Shown here one piece after another: positions 19,838 to 28,811 of a stretch of DNA of 64,000 nucleotides. A program made the translations under genes and the position numbers. The DNA is from Bacillus sonorensis NBRC 101234 = KCTC 13918. Its GTDB lineage: Bacteria > Bacillota > Bacilli > Bacillales > Bacillaceae. Within the stretch, counting starts at the first letter, position 1. The number at the start of each line of letters is the position of its first letter. The notes under the pieces were generated by a model. That model saw only the letters and a list, made by a program, of their open reading frames with translations. It was not told where the DNA came from and ran no database searches. Where the stretch lies: contig NZ_BCVZ01000014.1 in NCBI RefSeq assembly GCF_001592005.1, forward strand, positions 43,819 to 107,818. Reading direction: 5' to 3'.

Positions 19838-21046
19838 TTACAATTTTCCACCTGTCCGTTCAATTGTCGACATGCGGCGGTACTGATTCGGTGATGCTCC
19901 CATCGTTTTTTTAAATACGGTGCTGAAATAGTGCTGTGTATCATAGCCCGTCTGTTCAGCGATATCATGGATCGGCAAAGCCGTTGTCTTCAAAAGATGC
20001 ACCGCTTTTTGCATGCGCATTTCCGTCAGCAGCTGAATAAATGTCACTCCGAGCTCACGCTTCATCATCCGGCTCAAATAGACAGGCGACACTTGCAGGG
20101 CATCGGCCGTCTGCTTTAAGGAAAATGACCGTTCAGCAAAATGCTTTTGCATATATTCCCTGGCCCGGGCCACAACCGGTGATACGTCTAACGCCTGCGC
20201 GGCCTTTTTTCTGCAAAATTGATAGGCTTGAGGTACGGTTTGCCCCGTCTCCGCAAGATTTACGAAGCAGAAAGTAACACCAGTCTGCAGTTCGGCCCGC
20301 ATCTCATCTCTAAACGCCTGCTGCTCTGCTTCTGTCAAAACGCGCCACAAGCAAATGCCGATCAGATGTTCATCACCAGAAAAAACCGCTTTTTCAGGCT
20401 CTTCTTCGAAAAACCGTTCAGCCTTTTCTTTTACACGATCCGCCGCGGGCGACTTGAGCGACAAAGTCCCAGTGCCGACAACGCCGAGCATATCGGGCAT
20501 CCGCGCCGGGAGCTGAAGACATTCGAGCTGCTGGTGCACATCCTCATCCCGGACCCGGCCGTGAATCCAATTGTTAAAAAAATGCTCTTTGAGTAGGCCG
20601 AGATTGTGCTGAATATGGCGTTCTGCGAGTATTTGCTCGCGCTGCTTCTGTTTTTCACTTGCAAGCGAGCTGCTGATGTTTCTCAGCACTTTGTCGAGCT
20701 GGCCGGGCTCCACAGGCTTGAGCAAATAGTCATCGACCTGAAGGCGGATCGCTTCCTGGGCGTATGAAAACTGATCATAGCCCGTCACAATAACAAACCG
20801 GCAGCGAGGCAGCGCCTGGCGCAGTTTTTTCATCAGATTCAATCCATTCACGATCGGCATGTTCAAATCGACGATCAATAAATCGATCGAATGTTGAAGG
20901 GCAAGCTCAAACGCTTCTTCTCCATTTTCCGCTTCAGCCGACACCTCCATATAATAACGCTCCCATGAAACGGCATCCCGTATTCCCTCCCTGATCCAGG
21001 GCTCATCATCGGCGATCAGCACACGCCATTTGTCATTCAATTGCAT
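19838..21046 (-). CDS. Response regulator with AraC-type DNA-binding domain (YesN-like)
   Basis: A 402-residue regulator. Residues about 8-125 form the receiver domain with acidic pocket ADDEPW, phosphoacceptor Asp in LLIVDLNMPIVNG and the conserved Lys in LLKPVEPG. The last 100 residues are two AraC helix-turn-helix units (FSLKQTADALQVSPVYLSRMMKRE; IHDIAEQTGYDTQHYFSTVFKK). The middle part is a linker. It overlaps the kinase gene by 14 bases. YesN-type regulators usually activate adjacent sugar transporters, so xylFGH downstream is the obvious target. Confidence 0.88.
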   Translation of the reverse strand: MQLNDKWRVLIADDEPWIREGIRDAVSWERYYMEVSAEAENGEEAFELALQHSIDLLIVDLNMPIVNGLNLMKKLRQALPRCRFVIVTGYDQFSYAQEAIRLQVDDYLLKPVEPGQLDKVLRNISSSLASEKQKQREQILAERHIQHNLGLLKEHFFNNWIHGRVRDEDVHQQLECLQLPARMPDMLGVVGTGTLSLKSPAADRVKEKAERFFEEEPEKAVFSGDEHLIGICLWRVLTEAEQQAFRDEMRAELQTGVTFCFVNLAETGQTVPQAYQFCRKKAAQALDVSPVVARAREYMQKHFAERSFSLKQTADALQVSPVYLSRMMKRELGVTFIQLLTEMRMQKAVHLLKTTALPIHDIAEQTGYDTQHYFSTVFKKTMGASPNQYRRMSTIERTGGKL

Positions 21047-22802
21047 CCACTCCTTTTTTTAAAATCGGCAGACGAATCGTGACGGCGGTTCCGGCTCCTT
21101 TTTGGCTTTCAACCGTTAAACCGTATGCCTCCCCAAATGTGAGGGCAATCCGTTCATGAACATTGATCATGCCGTAGCCTTCTGTGCTTTCCCGCTTTTT
21201 CAATTGATCGGAAATTTGTGCTAATGCATCCCCGTCCATTCCGGCTCCGTCATCTTCAACGCGTATGATCAGACAGCCGTCTGTTTCCTTTCCGGTGATC
21301 GTGATATGCCCAGGGCCCTTCTGTTCTTTAATCCCGTGATAAATCGCGTTTTCTACAATGGGCTGAAGGACGAGCTTGAGAATCAAGCGCTCTTCCCCAA
21401 TGGCTGGGGCCACAATCTCATAATTGAGCTTATCGCGGTATCTCGCTTTTTGGATTTTCAAATAGTTTTCTACATGTTCGAACTCATCTGATAAAGGAAT
21501 GATGTCCCTGCCTTTGCTTAAGGAGATGCGAAACAGCTTTGATAAAGCCTGTACCAGATCCGTGACCTCATGGGCTCCCTTTTTTCTCGCCATCCAGTTG
21601 ATCGTATCCAGCGTGTTATAGAGAAAATGGGGGTTGATTTGTGCCTGCAGCGCTCTCAATTCCGCCTCTCTTTTTTGCCGCTCCTGTTTTTCGGTTAATG
21701 ACATCAGCTCCTTGATTCTGAGCATCAAGCTGTTGAAGCTCCTTCCCAAAAGCCCGATCTCATCCTGTCTGTCCTCTTGGTAAAGCGTTGAAAAATCGCC
21801 GCCTTCCGCTTTCTGCATAAAAGAGTTCAGCTTCAAAATCGGCTTTGACATCGAATGGGATAAATAATAGGAAGCGGTCATCCCCAGAAAAGCCGCCGCC
21901 AATAAAAACAGCATCACATATAAGTGGATTTCCTTCACCTCGCTGACCGGTTCACCCGCCTTAAACACACCGACTGTCGTCCAGTTTGTAAAAGCGGACG
22001 TCTCATAGATAAGCTGATATTCCTCCCCCTTGATCCGCTTTGAAAAAGCCCCGGAGCTTTTTTTCTGAAACCACCGCTTCGGTAAAAACAGCTCTGAAGC
22101 TTCAGGCAAATAAATATTCCCGCCATTCTCATCCATGATCAGCAAATAGCCCGTTTTTCCCAACCGGATATGTTTCGTCGCTTCAGCCAGCACCCTCAGC
22201 TTCAGATCGATTAATATCACGCCTTTAACACGCTGTGTGTCCGGATCGATCACGGCTTTGACCGCTGATACGACTTCATCTTCCCTGTAGTGCACATGGT
22301 TTCTGATATTCCGGTTGACGGGTTTACCGATCATTTTGAAAATCCCTTCATTTTTTACAGCCTCTTGATACCACGGCTCCTTTGTCAAATCTGTCTGCGT
22401 CCGTTCATACATCTCATTGCTGATCATGTCCCCTTTGTCATTTACAACGAGAATGCCTGCCGCCTCAGAGTATAAAGAAGTAAGCCCCTGCAAAAATGAC
22501 CGCCGTTTGTAATCCGCTTCACCGTCATCTGTCTTGTGATCAAAAAACGCTTCCATTTCTTCATTCATTGAAATCAAATATGTCAGGTTCTGCATGTGGC
22601 TGACATAGACTTCCGTCGTTTTATTCACTTCACCGATCAATTGCAGCGTATGATCGATCACCTGTTTTTCGATAATGTTTTCAACCGCCCATCCCGACAG
22701 AACACCCAGACCGATCGACGGCAGCATGCTGATCAACAGCAGAAGGCTGATCAGTTTATAGCGGATCGGCGCGTTGTTGATAGAGCGTTTAATCATTCGC
22801 AT
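21033..22802 (-). CDS. Sensor histidine kinase (YesM/LytS-like)
   Basis: A kinase of about 589 residues. An N-terminal helix (about 15-40), a large extracellular sensor part (about 45-285), a second helix (about 292-315), HAMP (about 315-370), the phosphoacceptor box INPHFLYNTLDTINW and an ATPase domain with DDGAGMD are visible in order. This HPK8-type layout belongs to YesM-like kinases. The start is uncertain (ATGs at 22817, 22802 and 22796); 22802 has the best-spaced GGAAG. The gene overlaps the stop of the binding-protein gene upstream, implying that the two are made together and may form a sensing complex. Confidence 0.85.
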   Translation of the reverse strand: MRMIKRSINNAPIRYKLISLLLLISMLPSIGLGVLSGWAVENIIEKQVIDHTLQLIGEVNKTTEVYVSHMQNLTYLISMNEEMEAFFDHKTDDGEADYKRRSFLQGLTSLYSEAAGILVVNDKGDMISNEMYERTQTDLTKEPWYQEAVKNEGIFKMIGKPVNRNIRNHVHYREDEVVSAVKAVIDPDTQRVKGVILIDLKLRVLAEATKHIRLGKTGYLLIMDENGGNIYLPEASELFLPKRWFQKKSSGAFSKRIKGEEYQLIYETSAFTNWTTVGVFKAGEPVSEVKEIHLYVMLFLLAAAFLGMTASYYLSHSMSKPILKLNSFMQKAEGGDFSTLYQEDRQDEIGLLGRSFNSLMLRIKELMSLTEKQERQKREAELRALQAQINPHFLYNTLDTINWMARKKGAHEVTDLVQALSKLFRISLSKGRDIIPLSDEFEHVENYLKIQKARYRDKLNYEIVAPAIGEERLILKLVLQPIVENAIYHGIKEQKGPGHITITGKETDGCLIIRVEDDGAGMDGDALAQISDQLKKRESTEGYGMINVHERIALTFGEAYGLTVESQKGAGTAVTIRLPILKKGVDAIE

Positions 22803-23781
22803 AGTAGGCTTCCACATTTTCCTTTGTGATGATCGTAATTCCTGTATCGATTGAAGACGGGAGTGGGCGCGGTTTTTTCAAATGATGGTTTGAGAAAAAC
22901 AGCATATGCAGCGACCAGTAGCCCATCTGCCATGTGTCCTGGCCGAGGGTGGCGGCAATCGATCCGTCTGTAATCCCGTCAAGTGTTTTTTTATCTTTAT
23001 CAAACCCGATGATGTTCACTTTTCCTTTTAATCCGGCCGTTTCCACAGCCTGTGCCACTCCGCTCGCACCATTCGCTTCAGTCGTGAAAATTCCCTTGAT
23101 GCGCGGGTTTTGCTTCAATAGCGCTTCAGCTGCTTTTTTCGAAGTGAGTTCATCCCCTTTGCCGTCCAGAACAGCCGAAACCTTCATATTCGGATAGCTT
23201 TGCTCAATCGTTTTCCGAAATCCTTTCGTCCTTTCCTGATGATTGTATTGATTCGGCTGGGTGATGACGGCCGTTTCCCCTTTTCCCTCCAAAAATTTGG
23301 CCATTTCCCGGGCGGCGGCTGCGCCGGCTTCCCTGTTATTGGTGCCGATGTATGTCGAAGCATTGCTGAGGGGCGCGTCTGAGTCAAATAAAACGACCGG
23401 AATCCCCTGCTCGCGCGCCTTATCGATAACAGGGTTCAGCGCCTCGGGATCAATCGCCGAAACGGCAATCCCCGCTGGTTTTTTGGCGATGACCTGCTCC
23501 AGCACGGTCGTTTGTTCATGGGCATCATAATGAGCCGCACCGCGGTATTCGACTGATACATTGAAAAGCTGTGCAGCATCTTCAAAGCCTTTCAAACCGC
23601 TTTTCCAGTATTCAATCCCGGACTGAAATGTCACCATCACATACTTTTCCGACAGACTCCCTGCTAAAGGCCCGCTTTCCTCCCCTTCGTTTGAACCGGC
23701 TTTTTCACTGTGTGAATAATCGTAAACATATACAAAAAACAAACAAAGCATGACCGCATACAAAGCCAACAGCTTTTTCAT
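22789..23781 (-). CDS. Membrane-anchored sugar-binding sensor protein (XylFII-like)
   Basis: A 330-residue type I periplasmic-binding-fold protein. The N-terminus is a hydrophobic anchor (KKLLALYAVMLCLFFVYVY) without a proper lipobox. Binding-fold motifs include KPAGIAVSAIDPEALNP, VLFDSDAP, YIGTNNREAG and IIGFDKD. It is translated in an overlapping unit with the sensor kinase, not with the transporter. This is the arrangement described for XylFII-LytS-YesN of Clostridium, where the binding protein hands the sugar signal to the kinase. GGGGGAGG precedes the chosen ATG. Confidence 0.8.
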   Translation of the reverse strand: MKKLLALYAVMLCLFFVYVYDYSHSEKAGSNEGEESGPLAGSLSEKYVMVTFQSGIEYWKSGLKGFEDAAQLFNVSVEYRGAAHYDAHEQTTVLEQVIAKKPAGIAVSAIDPEALNPVIDKAREQGIPVVLFDSDAPLSNASTYIGTNNREAGAAAAREMAKFLEGKGETAVITQPNQYNHQERTKGFRKTIEQSYPNMKVSAVLDGKGDELTSKKAAEALLKQNPRIKGIFTTEANGASGVAQAVETAGLKGKVNIIGFDKDKKTLDGITDGSIAATLGQDTWQMGYWSLHMLFFSNHHLKKPRPLPSSIDTGITIITKENVEAYYAND

Positions 23782-24263
23782 CTTCCTCCCCCAGTTGATC
23801 AGGAACATGACAGCGGTTTCCAATCATCAATAACTACGTATTTTCCAACAAATATTCAATAGCGTTCAGTTGCGGCAATTGACAGGAAACTCGTCCCGTC
23901 CCCTTTTTTCATCACAAATAGACAATGATCCCCCTTGTGCATATGAAATACCTAAACTATTTGACATTTCGTGTGAAAAACCTTGTTCGGCCATTTTTTT
24001 CTTAACATAACCTTAAATTTCTCGAAAAAGTAAATAAATATCATAACGGAAGAACTAGGCCTATAGGTCTATCCATTAGTTGATCGAGAGCATATTGCTT
24101 TTTATTTTCAGCTTTTCCATATTCCACGCGATTTTAAGGGTTATAGTAACGGTTCATTTTTCCTATTCACCTTATTTATACCATGTAGTAACATTAAAAT
24201 GGTCCTTTTCCGAACAATTACAGGTATGCCATTTGAATCAAATTCATCAGGAGGTGGCAGATC
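23782..24263. other. Intergenic region between sugar-sensing and LXG loci
   Basis: About 480 AT-rich bases between divergently transcribed genes. A TTGACA lies at 23961-23966 but no matching -10 box is evident. The final AGGAGGTGG is the ribosome binding site of the first LXG-locus gene. I see no gene, RNA or repeat that I can support here. Confidence 0.5.
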
Positions 24264-24647
24264 ATGATCTGGGAAAAAACGAAACTATTTACAATGCAAG
24301 GCATGCTCAATGCCAAAGAAGAAGAACTGAAACAGTTAAAACATTGCAAAACTGACTTAGAACACATACAAAGGGAATTCAGCGATTCGAAAGGCAGCAT
24401 GAAAAAGCCGGAACTATCATCGACAACGTGGCAGGGCAGCCTTGCCGATTCTTTTAAAAACGTCAGAAATGATATGAAATCAGACTATGATGATATTTGC
24501 GGGAAGCAATTTGATGATCTGTTCAAAAAATTAAACGAGCGCATCAACTCTTTAAAGAATGACATCCACTCGCTCGGCCAAGATATCAGCTCACTTCACA
24601 AAAAGATTGAGAAACTGGAAAAAGAAGCGAAAAAAGCTCACCACTAA
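24264..24647 (+). CDS. LXG-locus helical partner protein, DUF5082/YwqH-like
   Basis: A 127-residue, strongly alpha-helical, charged protein with no signal peptide. A WxG-like turn (STTWQGSLADSF) lies near residue 54 between two long helices, so it belongs to the WXG100-related fold. The first gene of Bacillus LXG toxin loci (as in ywqH-ywqI-ywqJ) is of this kind; such proteins bind the LXG domain and help target it to the type VII secretion system. Three genes follow with gaps of 14-16 bases, indicating one operon. Confidence 0.78.
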   Translation: MIWEKTKLFTMQGMLNAKEEELKQLKHCKTDLEHIQREFSDSKGSMKKPELSSTTWQGSLADSFKNVRNDMKSDYDDICGKQFDDLFKKLNERINSLKNDIHSLGQDISSLHKKIEKLEKEAKKAHH

Positions 24648-24661
24648 AGGAGTCTGAAAAC

Positions 24662-24940
24662 ATGAGCCAAGAAATCAAAGTCAAAACAGGTGAAGTCAAA
24701 CAAGCACTCTCAAAACTGAAACACTCGGCCTCCGCGATCAAGCCGGCCGTTCCGACGGACATCAAAGGCCAAAATAAGCTCGATGTCGTCGACAAAATCG
24801 AAGACATGAACAAAGACTTAAAAAAGCTGACAACGGCCTATGCTTCGGCACTCTCAAAACAAATCGTCCAAACCGAATCAGCCGTAGAGATGATGAAAGA
24901 TACAGACAAAAAACTGGCATCATCGATGAAAGCAAAATAG
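24662..24940 (+). CDS. LXG-locus helical partner protein, DUF5344/YwqI-like
   Basis: A 92-residue helical hairpin protein rich in Lys, Asp and Ala, without membrane segments. Size, position and composition fit YwqI, the second small partner of LXG toxins. It probably pairs with the preceding protein and with the LXG domain of the next gene for secretion. AAAGGAG lies 10 bases before the ATG. Confidence 0.75.
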   Translation: MSQEIKVKTGEVKQALSKLKHSASAIKPAVPTDIKGQNKLDVVDKIEDMNKDLKKLTTAYASALSKQIVQTESAVEMMKDTDKKLASSMKAK

Positions 24941-24956
24941 AAGGAAGGGAATCGCA

Positions 24957-26582
24957 TTGAAAACATTAGATGTTCAGACGTTTCAAAACGGCCTTGACAA
25001 AACGCTCTCCGAATTGAAAAATCAGAAAGACGACATTTCAAAAGTCAAACAAAGCGTCAAAGGCATCACCTCTCTCGACGATGCTTTAAAAGGCTCAGGC
25101 GGCGAAGCGATCCGTTCCTTCTACGAAGAGTGCCACACCACTTTTCTTCTTTTTTATGAATCTTTTATCTCAGACTATAAAGGAATTTTAGAAAAGACGA
25201 AAAGCGCCCTTCACTCCCTCGAACCGAACCATAACGGCTTCATCTCACAGAGCTTTCTCGAAAATGAACTCCATGACGGCGTCAGCCAGGCCGAATCATT
25301 GACAGCCAAATTGACGGCAAAAGCCAATCAGACAGCCGCCACGGTCAGCCACATTGTCGATCTGCCTGATCTCGACGATTCCGCTGTCAACGAAAACGCA
25401 AAAAAAGCCAAAAGGCAAATCAGCGAAACGCTCGAAAAGCTCCACACCTTCGACCGCGAACAAACAAACGCGTTAAAAGCGGCAAGGCAGGATCTCGATA
25501 CGATGAAGCAGTATGTCGAGCAGCTGGAGAAGATGTATACGGGGCCGAAGATCGAGATTCAGGATTATCAGAGCGGGTCGATATTGGAGCCGCAAGACGA
25601 TTCAACAATCAATCAAGCTTCCGGCGGCTTGCAAAGCGGTGTGCAGAACACCGGCAAAACGCCAATGGAGAAAATGCTTGGACGATTGGAAGAAAAAGCG
25701 GAAGCGTCATTAAAGAAAACCGATAAACAAGATAAGGACAAAACGAGTACAGCACACGAAATCCTTAGTTATTTTGAAACAATCGGAGAACCGTTAGATG
25801 TCGGCGATAAAGCCTTATTAGGGTATCACGCAGCAAATGCAACAGCATCAATCGCCTGGACGCGAAAGTTAAAAATTTATTATCAAGGAGGAAAACCGAC
25901 TAAGTGGCAACGAATTAAAGGGGAATATAAATTCCAGGTCATGACACATCGCTCTTGGACTTCTCAAGGGGATCACAGTTCTAGAGTAGCGAGAACCATT
26001 AAAAATATCTCTAACTCCAATCCTAGCAACCCATTACTGAAAAAAGCGCAAAAATTTGTCGCTTCTTATGATAGTCCTTCCATGCTATTTAAACATGCTG
26101 TTGGTTTTCCTAAAAATCAGCACAGTTTTATAGATGGAAAAGAGTTTCGCGGAAGAATTGCATCAAGGACAGCAGCAGGGACAGCTGATATAATGGAATC
26201 TGCAGCTAAAGCTAAAGGACTTGCAAAAATAGGAGAAAGAATCCCAGTGGTCGGTAATGCTATTGCTGTTGGATCTAATTTAACAGAATTCACAGATCCT
26301 GATAATTCCGACAAAACTGCTGTGGAGAAAACCGGGCGCTTTATAACAGGTACAATGACAGATATTGGTGCTGTAACTGTTGGTGCTGAAGTTGGAGCCA
26401 CAATTGGGAGTGTCGGTGGTCCTGTAGGAGTAATAGTAGGGGGAGCAATAGGTGGAGTAGTCGGCGCTGTAGCAAGTTCCCAGTATGGGGATGCACTTAA
26501 AGATGTTGGTGAGAAAGTTGCTGGATCGATTGAAAATGGAGTAAAGAGTGGTCTTAATTCTATTAAAAAATGGTTTAGCTAA
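24957..26582 (+). CDS. LXG-domain polymorphic toxin with glycine-rich C-terminus
   Basis: A 541-residue predicted type VII secretion effector starting at TTG (GAAGGAAGGGA upstream). Residues 1 to about 210 are the helical LXG domain (TLDVQTFQNGLDKTLSEL...). A linker lies at about 215-260. The toxin part follows; its end (about 473-511) is a glycine-zipper-like hydrophobic stretch (GATIGSVGGPVGVIVGG) followed by an amphipathic tail. I see no nuclease or deaminase motif, so membrane disruption is a reasonable guess. The DNA becomes visibly more AT-rich from about 25740, where the toxin module begins. Confidence 0.8.
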   Translation: MKTLDVQTFQNGLDKTLSELKNQKDDISKVKQSVKGITSLDDALKGSGGEAIRSFYEECHTTFLLFYESFISDYKGILEKTKSALHSLEPNHNGFISQSFLENELHDGVSQAESLTAKLTAKANQTAATVSHIVDLPDLDDSAVNENAKKAKRQISETLEKLHTFDREQTNALKAARQDLDTMKQYVEQLEKMYTGPKIEIQDYQSGSILEPQDDSTINQASGGLQSGVQNTGKTPMEKMLGRLEEKAEASLKKTDKQDKDKTSTAHEILSYFETIGEPLDVGDKALLGYHAANATASIAWTRKLKIYYQGGKPTKWQRIKGEYKFQVMTHRSWTSQGDHSSRVARTIKNISNSNPSNPLLKKAQKFVASYDSPSMLFKHAVGFPKNQHSFIDGKEFRGRIASRTAAGTADIMESAAKAKGLAKIGERIPVVGNAIAVGSNLTEFTDPDNSDKTAVEKTGRFITGTMTDIGAVTVGAEVGATIGSVGGPVGVIVGGAIGGVVGAVASSQYGDALKDVGEKVAGSIENGVKSGLNSIKKWFS

Positions 26583-26594
26583 GCAGGAGGGATT

Positions 26595-26936
26595 ATGACA
26601 CCCGAAATTTTTGTTGAATATTCAGAATATGCGTTATGCGCTATTTTAGGCGCTCAATTTGGTTACGGATTATTACTATTAATACTTGGAAACTTAATGA
26701 TAAATAATTATGAACGTGGAACATTTGAAATACCTTCAAACTTGTTCAAAAAGATTGTTAATTTTTATACTGGTCTCTTTTTCGGTGCTAGTTACTTTGT
26801 ATACAAACGACTATACAAGTATAACTGGTTCCTGAGAAAACTATATTTTTCCCTCTACCTTCTGGGGAGCGGTATTTTAAGTATCATCATTTTCTATATT
26901 TTATCTTTTATCCTTCACTTCATTTTCAAGGTTTAA
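26595..26936 (+). CDS. Small membrane protein, probable immunity protein of the LXG toxin
   Basis: A 113-residue protein with two or three hydrophobic segments (about 15-37, 60-68 and 88-112) joined by a basic loop. No family is recognised. It starts 12 bases after the toxin stop behind GGAGGG and shares the toxin module's high AT content, the normal place and composition for a cognate immunity gene. A membrane-embedded immunity protein would fit a toxin that acts on the membrane. Confidence 0.6.
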   Translation: MTPEIFVEYSEYALCAILGAQFGYGLLLLILGNLMINNYERGTFEIPSNLFKKIVNFYTGLFFGASYFVYKRLYKYNWFLRKLYFSLYLLGSGILSIIIFYILSFILHFIFKV

Positions 26937-26961
26937 GTTTATAAACAAGGATGTGAAAACA

Positions 26962-27765
26962 ATGAAACATCTCATCACATGTACATCAGAAGAGCTTGCA
27001 CTTTTAGTAGGGTTATGCGACTACCCTGGTGTTGGAAAAGGAATTCTTGAATCATCGCTAGGAAAAAAATCAAGAAAAGAATGGGACGCAATTGCAGCCG
27101 CAACCGTCAACCAGCTCATTTTAAAACAATACTGGAACGAAGAAAAAAGCGCCAAGGATGAAAATCCTTTAAGCGAAGAGATGCAGAAGTTCATCGTTTC
27201 CTACGTGAATTCAGAACAAATGATCCGCTGTTCCAATCTTGATAATAAAAACACTTTAATGCTTCACCATTTTGAAAATGAAACATGGCTTTTCCATATG
27301 ATTGACCGCGACATCATCCACGAGTTTGCGTATGCCGACGAGCAGGAAATTGCCGAGCTGATGAAAGACTATTACCACTTTTCAGCTGACGAAGAGCATG
27401 TCCCTTTAAAACTGCGTCTTTCAGATAAGTGCTTTGACTGGCTGAGTAATAAAGACATGACAGAAAAGGTTCGGAAGAAAAGTTCTTTTTCACCGGAGGA
27501 AGAACATAGCTTTAATCAGTTGATAGCAGATCTTGAAGCAAACCAATGGTCGCTACACAATATCTCACATTTTTACATCCCAAGCTTAGAAGATGGGCCA
27601 TTCTTGCAAAATATCGTCTTCTTCATTCCATCTGCCCGCGGCGTTTGGGTTGCTCAGTATGATGAACACAATGAAAAACCTGTACATATTTCATTAAAAA
27701 CACTTGAACAATGGAACCAATTATTAAAAGGGCTTGAGTATACAGTATCATTTCAAAATACATAA
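26962..27765 (+). CDS. LXG-locus protein, DUF5081/EspG-like (tentative)
   Basis: A 267-residue soluble protein with no signal peptide or membrane segment. The N-terminus (TSEELALLVGLCDYPGVGKG) and overall size remind me of EspG-type chaperones of type VII secretion and of the DUF5081 proteins seen in Bacillus LXG loci, but I cannot confirm the family. Its composition is closer to the chromosome than that of the toxin module. The ATG at 26962 was preferred to a GTG at 26953 because of the spacing from AAGG. It may escort the effector to the secretion machine, which is not in this window. Confidence 0.5.
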   Translation: MKHLITCTSEELALLVGLCDYPGVGKGILESSLGKKSRKEWDAIAAATVNQLILKQYWNEEKSAKDENPLSEEMQKFIVSYVNSEQMIRCSNLDNKNTLMLHHFENETWLFHMIDRDIIHEFAYADEQEIAELMKDYYHFSADEEHVPLKLRLSDKCFDWLSNKDMTEKVRKKSSFSPEEEHSFNQLIADLEANQWSLHNISHFYIPSLEDGPFLQNIVFFIPSARGVWVAQYDEHNEKPVHISLKTLEQWNQLLKGLEYTVSFQNT

Positions 27766-27792
27766 TGCAGCAATGCGAGAATGAATAATTTC

Positions 27793-27818
27793 AAAGCATC
27801 TCATCCCCGGGATGCTTT
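27793..27818 (+). terminator. Hairpin after the LXG operon
   Basis: AAAGCATC (27793-27800) pairs with GATGCTTT (27811-27818) around a 10-base loop; only a weak T tract follows. It lies inside the longest frame of the next gene, which is one reason to place that gene's start at 27859. Confidence 0.6.
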
Positions 27819-27858
27819 CTCTTATGCAAAAATCTCATTCAGGACTGGAGAGATAAAA

Positions 27859-28305
27859 ATGTCCAATTTTTTTCAGAAACCGAGAAACAAAGCGATCTTT
27901 GGCATCTACCTGTTTTTCGTATGCGGTTCCCTTATCACCATTCCCCTTAACCCTGACATGGGCTGGGGGGAAAAACTGTTTATGATCTGTTTTAATATCA
28001 TTTCGGCAACGATATTCGCGTTTATCATTTATATCTTGCTAAATAAATTGATGAAACATGAAGACCGCAAACATCCGTCTGATCCCGCCAGAAATGGGAT
28101 CAACCAAGTGATTTGGATGAAATACAGAAAGCCGCTTATCCTGTTTTTTTATTTTGGCAGTCTTTTTGCCGTCTGCACCGCTGTCTTTCTGATGCCGATG
28201 TATACCGTTGCCGAAAAGCTCGTGATCCTTTTGATCGCAATTGTTTTGATCACAATAGCTTGCATCCTGGCCTACAAAGTGACGAATAAAATGCTGCAGA
28301 AATAA
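27859..28305 (+). CDS. Four-helix membrane protein of unknown function
   Basis: A 148-residue protein with four hydrophobic segments in two pairs (about 15-35 and 42-65; 90-110 and 118-143) separated by a charged loop (HEDRKHPSDPARNG). The ATG at 27859 has GGAG 8 bases upstream. It follows the LXG locus but lies behind a hairpin, and its base composition is that of the chromosome, so a role in the toxin system is not established. Confidence 0.6.
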   Translation: MSNFFQKPRNKAIFGIYLFFVCGSLITIPLNPDMGWGEKLFMICFNIISATIFAFIIYILLNKLMKHEDRKHPSDPARNGINQVIWMKYRKPLILFFYFGSLFAVCTAVFLMPMYTVAEKLVILLIAIVLITIACILAYKVTNKMLQK

Positions 28306-28308
28306 TGG

Positions 28309-28336
28309 AAAGGACCATGGTTCGCCATGGTCCTTT
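28309..28336. terminator. Bidirectional terminator with TTCG loop
   Basis: A perfect 12-bp stem (28309-28320 with 28325-28336) closed by a TTCG tetraloop, between two convergent genes. Confidence 0.9.
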
Positions 28337-28338
28337 CT

Positions 28339-28806
28339 TCATTTCCTTAATTCTTCAAGCGTCTCTTCCCACCGCTTGATAACCGCCTCTTCATCCTTTA
28401 ATTCAATTTGAATCCCTGATATGATGTCAGCGTATTTCGCAATGTCTTCCCGGGTCGATTCGACGGTGCCGGAGAACCGTGCTCTCGGGTGTTTCGCACC
28501 TTTTAATTCGGGCAGTTCGGATAGGGACAGCCTGACATAATGGGCTTTGCCTTTCCAGCATGTGACAAGCATCGCCCGGCCTGTGCGGACGATATTTGCC
28601 GTTGTTGTGGTGCCTTTCCAGAGAGCCAGGCGGATATCGGTTCCGTTCAGGGCAATGATTTCGCCGGCGCTGATCATGGCCGTGTGGGGCCATCCGTCTT
28701 CTGTGACGGTTTGGAGCATCATCGCTTCGTGCCGTTTAGAAGCGAGGTTTTTGCCGTTCAGCAGCTCCAGCAGTTCGCTTGATATTTGAAGTGGCATGTC
28801 GGACAC
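28339..28806 (-). CDS. yclD: Pyridoxamine-phosphate-oxidase-like FMN-binding protein
   Basis: A 155-residue protein with a split-barrel flavin fold: LASKRHEAMMLQTVTEDGWPHTAMISAGEI and the later TGRAMLVTCWKGKAHYVRL match this family. It is the fourth gene of the bsd group on the minus strand, 5 bases after bsdD, the same place as B. subtilis yclD. No enzymatic role has been assigned; association with aromatic acid decarboxylation is by position only. Confidence 0.78.
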   Translation of the reverse strand: MSDMPLQISSELLELLNGKNLASKRHEAMMLQTVTEDGWPHTAMISAGEIIALNGTDIRLALWKGTTTTANIVRTGRAMLVTCWKGKAHYVRLSLSELPELKGAKHPRARFSGTVESTREDIAKYADIISGIQIELKDEEAVIKRWEETLEELRK

Positions 28807-28811
28807 CGCCT

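Noticed and set aside
24055..24077. Short CCTATAGG palindrome before the LXG locus
   Set aside because: Eight bases in an AT-rich region is expected by chance and it is not placed on a recognisable promoter.
24264..28305. A complete type VII secretion system
   Set aside because: Only effector, partner and immunity-type genes are present; no EssC ATPase, WXG100 exporter core or YukD-like gene is in the window.
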